DNA of 64,000 bases from Melastoma dodecandrum (Eukaryota; Streptophyta; Magnoliopsida; Myrtales; Melastomataceae). Within the stretch, counting starts at the first letter, position 1, and each line of letters opens with the position of its first letter. Of the stretch, positions 57,626-64,000 are shown one piece after another. The notes beneath the pieces were generated by a model. It had not been told where the DNA came from, searched no databases, and worked only from the letters and a program-made list of their open reading frames with translations. Made by a program: the position numbers and the translations under genes. Location: assembly GCA_029817715.1 (NCBI GenBank), contig JARUPY010000531.1:1-64000 (forward strand). Direction: 5' to 3'.

Positions 57626-58077
57626 GGTCTATCGCCTCCACGCTGTCGTGATGACGTTGCCCCGATACGACCCTCCAGTGGATGACCATCTCCCGATCGG
57701 CGAGTGCTCAAATCATTGCGACGGTCCTAACTTGGTTCGGCGGTCCCGTTCCGCTCCCGCCTCCACCGCAGGAGTAGGGCGGAAAGTCAGCGGTGCTGAT
57801 TGGCTACCGCGTCGAGGAACTTTGACGAATCCGGAACTCCCAGCGTCACCTTGCTCGCAGCCAAGATTCGAAACCGGCACGCGACCAAGGAGTACCCCAG
57901 AAGGACGCCGTGTGGCTTGACACCGCCGGACCTTCGCCCAGAGAAGGGCGACGGTTCGGGTCGGTTGCCGCGACATACGAGGATCGGCGACGGGCGCCGC
58001 TGTCTCGACGTCCAGCCGGTCGCGCAAGTGTCAGCGGCGCGACAAGATCCGGTCGCAGCACGGAGTGGTCCTCAGTG
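57626..58077. other. Divergent intergenic region, receptor / tenA
   Basis: About 450 bp without a supported gene. A TPP riboswitch for tenA was looked for and its conserved blocks were not found. Confidence 0.4.
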
Positions 58078-58743
58078 ATGGATGTCTTCGAGCACCTGCG
58101 GGATGCGGCGGCGGGTGAGTGGAGCCGCTATGTGGATCACGCGTTCGTACGCCAACTCGGCGATGGTTCATTGCCGGAGGCGGCGTTCCGCGCCTACCTC
58201 GTTCAGGACTACCTGTTCCTCATCCAGTTCGCGCGGGCCTACGCCCTCGCGGCCTATAAGAGCCGCACGCCCACCGATATCCGGGCGGCCCAGGCGGGCC
58301 TCGCCGCGATCCTGGAGGAAACCGAACTTCACATCCGCCTGTGCGGACGGTGGGGGATCACGCCCGAGGCGCTCGGCGCCACGGGCGAGCATCCCGCAAC
58401 GGTGGCCTACACCCGGTTCGTGCTCGATTGCGGCGCGGCGGGCGATCTGCTCGATCTGCACGTCGCGCTCGCTCCCTGTGTCGTGGGTTATGCCGTCATC
58501 GGCCAAGCGCTGGCTCCGCACGGCCCGGGTGGGCTGGAGGGACATCCCTATGGCGAATGGATCGCCGATTATGCCGGCGAGGGCTACCAAGCCGTCGCGG
58601 CGCGGGCCCGCGAGCACCTCAACGACCTCGCTGCCCGATCCCTGACGGAGGCTCGCTGGCCCGACCTCGTGGCGACCTTCGCCGCCGCCTCGCGCCTCGA
58701 GGCTGACTTCTGGCAGATGGGCCTCGACGCGGCGGTCGGCTGA
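58078..58743 (+). CDS. tenA: TenA-family aminopyrimidine aminohydrolase / thiaminase II
   Basis: 221-residue helical TenA-family protein; members hydrolyse formylaminopyrimidine or aminomethyl-HMP in thiamine salvage. Visible are FEHLRDAAAGEWSRYVDHAF, FRAYLVQDYLFLIQFARAYA, ETELHIRLCGRWG, HPATVAYTRFVLDC, ALAPCVVGYAVIG (with the active-site Cys) and a late EADFWQMGL (Glu). Start ATG 58078. No other thi genes are adjacent. Confidence 0.92.
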   Translation: MDVFEHLRDAAAGEWSRYVDHAFVRQLGDGSLPEAAFRAYLVQDYLFLIQFARAYALAAYKSRTPTDIRAAQAGLAAILEETELHIRLCGRWGITPEALGATGEHPATVAYTRFVLDCGAAGDLLDLHVALAPCVVGYAVIGQALAPHGPGGLEGHPYGEWIADYAGEGYQAVAARAREHLNDLAARSLTEARWPDLVATFAAASRLEADFWQMGLDAAVG

Positions 58744-58804
58744 TCGTCGCTCCCGCGCCAATCGCGCGGTTGGGCCGATTGGGGCCCGCGGGCGGACGAT
58801 GCCG

Positions 58805-59969
58805 TCAAACTCTCGATCGGAGGGCGCGTGCCTCACGCCGGGCGGACGATGCGTGGCTCATCGCGTCGAGTCGCGTGACGATCACCGCCAGTTCGCTCTG
58901 GCGCCGCACCGACAGCTTGGAAAAGACCGAACGCAACTGAAAGCGCACGGTCGCGGGGGCTGACGGCGCTCTGCTCCGCCACCTCTTTCGGCGACCGGCC
59001 GCGTCCAATCTGAACGGCCACCGCCGCCTCGGCCTGGGTCAACCCCAGTTGCAGGAGGTGTTTGGTGGTCAAGTCGCTGGTCGAGGGACGCAGGCTTCGC
59101 ACGATCAGGAACGCGCCGCCCCGGCCCGCGCCGATCTTTTCAAGGAACGGGTCGTGCAGGCGGATCGGCAGCACCTCGCAGTGGAGATGGGGCGTGCCAT
59201 CGCTCGCGCGCAGAATCGCGGACGTATCTGCGCGGGCGATGCCGCCCGGCAGGGCCTGGGCGATCATCCGGTCGAACGCCCGCTGATCGTTGGTGGCAGC
59301 AGCCCTCACGCTCGCCCCCCTCACGATGCTGAGGCAACCGCCCGCCATCTCCTGCGCGGCCTCGTTCGCGGACCGGACACGGCCCCCATCGTCGAGCAGG
59401 ATGGCGCCGATGCCGAGGTCATCGAGGCCCGCCTGAAGATCGACCCCGGCGCAGCGCGCGAGATTGAGCTCGACGGTCAACTGGAAGGCGCGCGCCACGT
59501 GCGGGCCGACGATCTTCAGCCGCTCGACCTGGCGCCGCTCGAACGATCCGTATTTGCGACCTCGAAAGAGGCTGACGGTCATGGCGCCGCCCAGGGGATC
59601 GTTCGCGAAATAGGCGGCGATCTCGTCCATCTCGTATGGACGGCAGAATTCCTGGAAATAGGGATCCCGAGCGCGTTCCTCGTTTGTGAACATCATCGGG
59701 TCGGTCACCACCGACCCGGGGGGCAGCTTCAAAGGTTTAGACCGGGAAATCCGCGATTCGTAGCGCCACCAGTAGTTCTTGAAGTCACTATCGGCCGCCG
59801 CCAAGCTGTCGGAATGCAGCGTCGAGCTTGTTCGTTTGGGATCGTGAGAGATGATCGCGGTTCCGGTTGCGTCAAAAAACTCCCCGATGTCGGACATCAG
59901 AGATGTCCATCGCTCGGAATCCAGCACCGCCGCGTAGCATTTGTCGATCAGCGCACCGGGATCAGACAA
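58805..59969 (-). CDS. LuxR-type HTH regulator, one frameshift
   Basis: About 388 residues. The sensing region begins MSDPGALIDKCYAAVLDSER, with FFDATGTAIISHDPKRTSST, YFQEFCRPYEMDEIAAYFAN and a PAS-like GIGAILLDDGGRVRSANEAA. The C-terminal LuxR-type HTH reads HLLQLGLTQAEAAVAVQIGR, SPKEVAEQSAVSPATVRFQL, RSVFSKLSVRRQSELAVI once an extra C is removed (ggggg at 58955-58959). It has the same layout as the element-borne regulator at 48838-49999. Convergent with tenA and divergent from the binding-protein gene, a possible target. Confidence 0.82.
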
Positions 59970-60297
59970 CGGTTTATGCTCCGCAAGGCAAGCCGATGAT
60001 CAGCATTTTCTTATACTTCAACAGCATCAGGGTCGCCATAACCAGAAAATGCGCAAGTTTTGAAAGCCGAAGCTTGCACGATGATGGTGCGATGCGTCTT
60101 TTGAGGATCATCTCTCGGAAGGCTGTCTTCAGCCCCCGCGGCGGACGATGCGGGGGGCGGCTTTTGCCGCGTTCCCTGACAAGCGCCGACCATCGTTGCG
60201 TCGAGCACGGCTTTTCGAGGCGGGGGTGTTCTTGACGGGGAAACCTCCAGCGTGCCCACGTGGGATCAACGAAAAACATGTGGGAGGAAAGTGTCGT
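59970..60297. other. Divergent intergenic region
   Basis: 328 bp between the LuxR-type regulator and the binding-protein gene. No gene or RNA motif seen; both promoters should be here. Confidence 0.4.
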
Positions 60298-61512
60298 ATG
60301 GCACGATTTCTGTGTCGCATCCTGTCGGCGGCGGTGTGTTCCGCCGCCCTTGTCGGGCCGAGCATGGCCGATCCGATCCGCGTCAAGGTCGGCGTGCTGA
60401 ACGATATGTCGGGGGTCTATTCCGATGTCGGCGGCAAGGGGTCTGTCGTCGCCGCGCAGATGGCGGTCGAGGATTTCACGGCCAAGAACAAGGATGTCGT
60501 GGTCGAAGTCCTCTCGGCCGATCATCAGAACAAGCCGGACGTGGGCGCGGGCGTCGCTCGCCAGTGGTACGATCGCGACGGCGTCGATGCCATCCTCGAC
60601 GTGCCGACATCCTCCGTCGCGTTGGCCGTGAGCCAGGTGACGCGCGAGAAAAACAAGATTTTCATCGATTCCGGCGCAGGGACCACGGAACTCACCGGCA
60701 AGCAATGCTCGCCGAACACAATCCACTGGACTTACGACACCTACGCGCTTGCCCACGGCACCGCCGGCACCATGCTCAAGCGCGGTGGTAATACGTGGTA
60801 CTTCCTCACCGCCGACTACGCTTTCGGCCTGTCGTTGCAAGATCAGGCGACGGCTGTGATCGACAAGGGCGGTGGAAAGGTCGTCGGCGCGGCGCGCGTG
60901 CCGTTCCCGGCGAGCGACTTCTCCTCCTTCCTGCTCCAGGCCCAGGCCTCCGGCGCGAAGGTCATCGGCTTGGCCAATGCGGGTGGAGACACCATCAACG
61001 CCGTCAAGCAGGCCCATGAATTCGGATTGACCGAGGGCGGGCAGAAGCTCGCGGCCTTGCTGATCTACGCGATCGACGTCCACGCCCTCGGCCTGCCGAC
61101 CGCTCAGGGGCTCGTTCTGACCGAAGCGTTCTACTGGGACCTGAACCCCGAGACGCGGGCCTTCTCCGAGCGGTTCTACCCCCGGAACGCCAACAAGATG
61201 CCGACGATGAACCAAGCCGGCGTGTATGCAGGGCTGATGCACTACCTGAAGGCCGTGTCCGCCACCAAATCGACGGACCCGCAGACGACCATGGCCTGGA
61301 TGAAGTCGAACCCGACCGATGACCCGCTATTCGGCAAGGGCTCGATCCGCCCCGACGGACGTACGCTTCATCCGATGTATCTGTTCGAGGTGAAGACGCC
61401 CGGTGAATCCAAGGGGCCCTGGGACGTTTACAAGCTCCTAGACACGATCCCGGCCGACCAGGCCTTCCGGCCCCTCGACGAGGGCGGCTGCCCCCTCGTC
61501 GCGAAGAAGTAA
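60298..61512 (+). CDS. ABC transporter substrate-binding protein (Leu/Ile/Val-type)
   Basis: 404-residue periplasmic binding protein of the branched-chain amino-acid type. Signal MARFLCRILSAAVCSAALVG, cleavage after SMA. The fold signatures are RVKVGVLNDMSGVYSDVGGK, VARQWYDRDGVDAILDVPTS, SAGTTELTG-like IDSGAGTTELTGKQC and WYFLTADYAFGLSLQD. No permease or ATPase is adjacent, so it is an orphan or works with a transporter encoded elsewhere. In methylotrophs, similar orphans accompany alcohol-oxidation loci; that role is not shown here. GGAGG precedes the start. Confidence 0.9.
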   Translation: MARFLCRILSAAVCSAALVGPSMADPIRVKVGVLNDMSGVYSDVGGKGSVVAAQMAVEDFTAKNKDVVVEVLSADHQNKPDVGAGVARQWYDRDGVDAILDVPTSSVALAVSQVTREKNKIFIDSGAGTTELTGKQCSPNTIHWTYDTYALAHGTAGTMLKRGGNTWYFLTADYAFGLSLQDQATAVIDKGGGKVVGAARVPFPASDFSSFLLQAQASGAKVIGLANAGGDTINAVKQAHEFGLTEGGQKLAALLIYAIDVHALGLPTAQGLVLTEAFYWDLNPETRAFSERFYPRNANKMPTMNQAGVYAGLMHYLKAVSATKSTDPQTTMAWMKSNPTDDPLFGKGSIRPDGRTLHPMYLFEVKTPGESKGPWDVYKLLDTIPADQAFRPLDEGGCPLVAKK

Positions 61513-61520
61513 CCGATCCT

Positions 61521-61564
61521 CGTCCGCCCGCATCGTTCCCGTGCAGGCTCGATGCGGGCGGACG
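61521..61564. terminator. Bidirectional terminator hairpin
   Basis: A perfect 15-bp inverted repeat (61521-61535 with 61550-61564, 14-nt loop) lies between the convergent binding-protein and GFA-family genes, 9 bp after the first stop. There is no T-tract, but stem strength and position favour termination. Confidence 0.6.
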
Positions 61565-61662
61565 GCCGATCCGTGAGGGGCGTCGCCGCGCGCGCGATGG
61601 CCGAGGACCAGGTTCGGTCCTCGAATCTCGGAACGCGCCGGAGATCTGGTGCGGAATGGGCA

Positions 61663-62076
61663 TCACCCCTCCGGCTCGAAGCGCAGCGTTCCGACCCGGC
61701 GAGTCGATTGCCCCGTGTCGTTGGGATGATTGACGCCGTCCACGACCGGGATCTCGGCGAAATCGAACGGGCTGACGCCCTCCAGGCAGGCCACGTTGAC
61801 GGCATAGAGGGTGCTGTCGGAGCGACGCTGATGGTGCGTGTAGATCCCGCAGCGGGAGCAGAAGAAGTGCCGGGCCGTTCCCGAGTTGAACCGGTAGCTC
61901 GTCAGCGCCTCCTCACCCGCCTCGATGCGCAGGCTGCCCATCTCGGCCGAGACCACGGCAGCCCCGCGCATCCGGCAATACGAGCAGGTGCAGCGGCGGA
62001 GCGTGGCGAAGCCCTCGCTCAGTGACACCGAGAACTGCACCGTGCCGCAATGGCAGCGACCGAGCTTCATCGTCAT
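61663..62076 (-). CDS. GFA-family (glutathione-dependent formaldehyde-activating-like) protein
   Basis: 137-residue zinc protein of the GFA/DUF636 family. GRCHCGTVQFSV (CxC), CTCSYCRMRGA (CxxC) and FFCSRCGIYTHHQ (CxxC) are the conserved zinc ligands, followed by YAVNVACLEGV. Only Gfa itself is tied to S-hydroxymethyl-glutathione; most paralogues have unknown thiol-related roles. It starts 4 bp from the end of a possible overlapping frame of the MFS gene region and is on the same strand as that gene. Confidence 0.92.
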   Translation of the reverse strand: MTMKLGRCHCGTVQFSVSLSEGFATLRRCTCSYCRMRGAAVVSAEMGSLRIEAGEEALTSYRFNSGTARHFFCSRCGIYTHHQRRSDSTLYAVNVACLEGVSPFDFAEIPVVDGVNHPNDTGQSTRRVGTLRFEPEG

Positions 62077-62113
62077 GGCGTCTGCGCCTCCTGCGCAAGG
62101 GGTCGCGCCGCGA

Positions 62114-63349
62114 TCACGGCGAGGGGTGAGCCGCCGGGCTCAGGCGCGGTGACAGGCAGAGCATTAGCGGAATGACCGTCGCGGCCGTGGCAGCGGCGGC
62201 CATCGCAGCACCGCTGGGGCCGAGAGCATCGCCGAGGGGGCCGAAGAGAAGCGGCGTCGCCAATGCGCTGCCGCCCAAGGTGCAGGTGTAGAAGATCGCG
62301 AAGGCGCGTTCGACCTGCCCGCCCGGCGCCAATTCTGGCACCGTGCCGTACAGGACGGAGGAGGTGCCGTTCAACAACAGGCCGAGCAGCGGGAGGAGGA
62401 CGAGCGTCGGCGCGAGGGGCAGGATGATCACCGCGAGGATCGCAGCCGCCGTTCCCGCCTCCGTCAAGACCACGCTGCGGGTGACGCCGAACCGTTCGCC
62501 GAGGCGTCCGAAGGCGGCCTTGCCGAGGGCGCCCCCGATGGCCACGAGGGCGAAGGCGATGCCCACCAGGGAAAGGCTCGCACCCTTCGCCTGCAACAGG
62601 AAGGGCAGATAGATCAGGAAGGCCGGCCGTGCGGCGTTGTCGAGCATGCCGATGGCCACGAGGAGGCGGAACCCCGTCCGCCCCGTCCGCCCCCTCGGCG
62701 TTGCCGAATTGGCTGTCGGGTGCCGGGTGTTCCGGCGGGGCGCATCGCTCGATGGCAGGCCGACGGCGACGACGAGCCCGACGAGAAGCCCCGCGCCCGC
62801 GATGAGCCAGAGAACGTGCCGCCATTCGGTCTGGGCGAGGAGGAAGCCGACGAGGGGAGGCAGGGCCGCCTTCCCCAGATCGCCCGTGAAGTTGTAGGTG
62901 CCGAGGGGGCCGCGCGCCGCTGCTCCATAGGTCCGGGCGATGATCGCCGAGGCGAGCGGGTGCTGCGTGCTGCTGCCGGCCCCGGAGAGTGCCAGGGCGA
63001 GACAGAGCCCAACGAGCCCGGCGGACGCCCCGGCCAGCGCATAGCCACCGGCTGCCAGCAAGGTGCCGAGGACGAGCACCCTGCGGATGCCAATCCGGTG
63101 CGCCAAGGCCGAAGCCGGCATCTGAAGGCCCGCCAGCGCCCCGGTATAGAGCGAGCGCAGCACGGCCAGCGCGATGTAGCCGAGGCCGAACTCCGCCTGC
63201 CAGATCGGCAGCAGGACGTAGATGGTGTCCGTGTAGCCGTCGTGCAGGGCATGATTTAGCCCGATGACGGCGAGGGAGCGCCGGGCCTCGCCCGCATCGG
63301 GCAAGGGTGGGGCGCAACGGGCTGGCGTCGTCCGGGTGTCGCTGGTCAT
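62114..63349 (-). CDS. MFS transporter
   Basis: 411-residue major-facilitator permease with 12 hydrophobic segments. The first helix is LAVIGLNHALHDGYTDTIYV, and the typical loop 2-3 region is ASALAHRIGIRRVLVLGTLL. A central hydrophilic loop (SSDAPRRNTRHPTANSATPR) separates the halves; in the second half FGRLGERFGVTRSVVLTEAG mirrors loop 2-3. The H-x-x-x-D in helix 1 recalls fosmidomycin-resistance-type MFS proteins; the substrate is unknown. I chose start 63349; upstream frame is spurious. Confidence 0.87.
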   Translation of the reverse strand: MTSDTRTTPARCAPPLPDAGEARRSLAVIGLNHALHDGYTDTIYVLLPIWQAEFGLGYIALAVLRSLYTGALAGLQMPASALAHRIGIRRVLVLGTLLAAGGYALAGASAGLVGLCLALALSGAGSSTQHPLASAIIARTYGAAARGPLGTYNFTGDLGKAALPPLVGFLLAQTEWRHVLWLIAGAGLLVGLVVAVGLPSSDAPRRNTRHPTANSATPRGRTGRTGFRLLVAIGMLDNAARPAFLIYLPFLLQAKGASLSLVGIAFALVAIGGALGKAAFGRLGERFGVTRSVVLTEAGTAAAILAVIILPLAPTLVLLPLLGLLLNGTSSVLYGTVPELAPGGQVERAFAIFYTCTLGGSALATPLLFGPLGDALGPSGAAMAAAATAATVIPLMLCLSPRLSPAAHPSP

Positions 63350-63423
63350 GGGCCACAGGATGGTCCGCTCCCGTCGCGCCGACAAACGCCTTATGCTAGA
63401 CCTCGTGTGAGGAAAGCTGACGC

Positions 63424-64000
63424 ATGCACCGCCGCCTGCCACCGCTCAATGCCCTGAAAGCTTTCGAGGCGGCCGGGCGGCACGAGAAGTTTCACTCTCG
63501 CGGCGGAGGAGTTGCGGGTCACGCACGGTGCGGTCAGCCGCCACGTTCAGACTCTCGAGGCTTGGCTCGGCGTACCGCTCTTCGAGCGGCACAATCGGCG
63601 CGTCGTCCTGACCGAGGCCGGCCGTTCCTACCTCCCGGAGGTCGGCGCTGCCCTCGACCGGATGGCCCTCGCGACCACCCGCCAGATCGAGCGGAGCCGC
63701 GCTCAGGTTCTGCACGTGAACGCCCTGGCGACCTTCACCCTCCGGTGGCTTATTCCCCGCTTGTCGGCGTTTCAGCGCGCCCATCCGGTCATCGAGATCA
63801 GGCTCACGACCTCGAATGTCCCCCTGGCGCAAATCATCGAGCCGTTCGACATCGCCATCCGGGGTGGACCGGAGGCGCGGACAGGCTTCGTTGCGCGGGA
63901 ATTTCTCACCGAGCGACGCATCCCCGTCTGCAGCCCGGTGCTGGCGCGGTCACTGCCGCTTGCGGAGCCCCGCCACCTCGCGAGCCACACCCTCCTGCAC
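63424..64000 (+). CDS. LysR-family regulator (GcvA-like), partial, one frameshift
   Basis: N-terminal ~190 residues of a LysR-type regulator, cut by the window end. MHRRLPPLNALKAFEAAGRH starts the winged helix. An extra A near 63486-63488 breaks the frame; without it the sequence reads ESFTLAAEELRVTHGAVSRH, VQTLEAWLGVPLFERHNRRV, then the effector domain (WLIPRLSAFQRAHPVIEIRL, FDIAIRGG). Divergent from the MFS gene over 74 bp, so it probably controls it. Confidence 0.85.
   Translation, partial: MHRRLPPLNALKAFEAAGRHEKFHSRGGGVAGHARCGQPPRSDSRGLARRTALRAAQSARRPDRGRPFLPPGGRRCPRPDGPRDHPPDRAEPRSGSARERPGDLHPPVAYSPLVGVSARPSGHRDQAHDLECPPGANHRAVRHRHPGWTGGADRLRCAGISHRATHPRLQPGAGAVTAACGAPPPREPHPPA

Noticed and set aside
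57700..58077. TPP riboswitch upstream of tenA
   Set aside because: The conserved CUGAGA and GGA..AGGGA-type blocks could not be found.

Overview
The window is high-GC DNA of an alphaproteobacterium, most like Methylobacterium/Methylorubrum (Hyphomicrobiales). This rests on a Porin_2-type porin, the pal-cpoB-tilS-ftsH...glmM order, the tig, clpP-clpX-lon series, paired type I and type II (GlnII) glutamine synthetases with PII, and a cobalamin-riboswitch TonB receptor. The genus is an inference; no rRNA or species marker is present.

Layout. 1-9.1 kb: envelope and transport genes (NdvA-like ABC exporter, CAP-domain lipoprotein, MscS-like channel, HNH nuclease, two outer-membrane beta-barrels). 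9.3-16.9 kb: a YjbR-like protein, then a leftward envelope/proteostasis block pal-cpoB-tilS-ftsH-(TauE)-glmM. 17-25.6 kb: a divergent WcbI/GSCFA pair, a 2-hydroxycarboxylate transporter, a large porin, an EamA exporter, a cupin and RNase D. 25.9-29.5 kb: a nitrogen cluster, glnA (-), glnII (+), glnB (-), with sigma-54-like sequences between glnA and glnII. 29.6-39.4 kb: NAD(P)HX repair enzyme, a multicopper-oxidase-like protein lacking half its copper motifs, tRNA-Leu(UAG), then trigger factor and ClpP-ClpX-Lon, ending at tRNA-Val(UAC).

39475-54695 is a 15.2-kb integrated element. It starts inside tRNA-Val, is bounded by a perfect 51-bp direct repeat of the tRNA 3' part, and carries an excisionase-like gene and a complete tyrosine integrase near its right end. 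It keeps a phage lysis module (holin-like, GH24 endolysin, Rz/Rz1) and the C-terminal stub of a beta-structured tail-type protein, but shows no terminase, portal, capsid or tail genes. A junction near 47.04 kb looks like the scar of a deletion that removed the structural genes. Cargo includes a low-GC GT61 glycosyltransferase, a LuxR-type regulator and an SDR dehydrogenase.

54.7-64 kb: chromosomal again. A TonB-dependent receptor lies under a cobalamin riboswitch, followed by TenA, a second LuxR-type regulator, a periplasmic ligand-binding protein, a GFA-family protein, an MFS transporter and a LysR regulator cut by the window edge.

Quality caveat: about 18 genes, including clpP and glmM, are broken by small indels. 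Most are one extra base in a homopolymer; a few are an extra CG in CGCG. Each sits where removing it restores an obvious family protein, so I treat them as probable sequencing or assembly errors. Coordinates for those genes span the restored extent.
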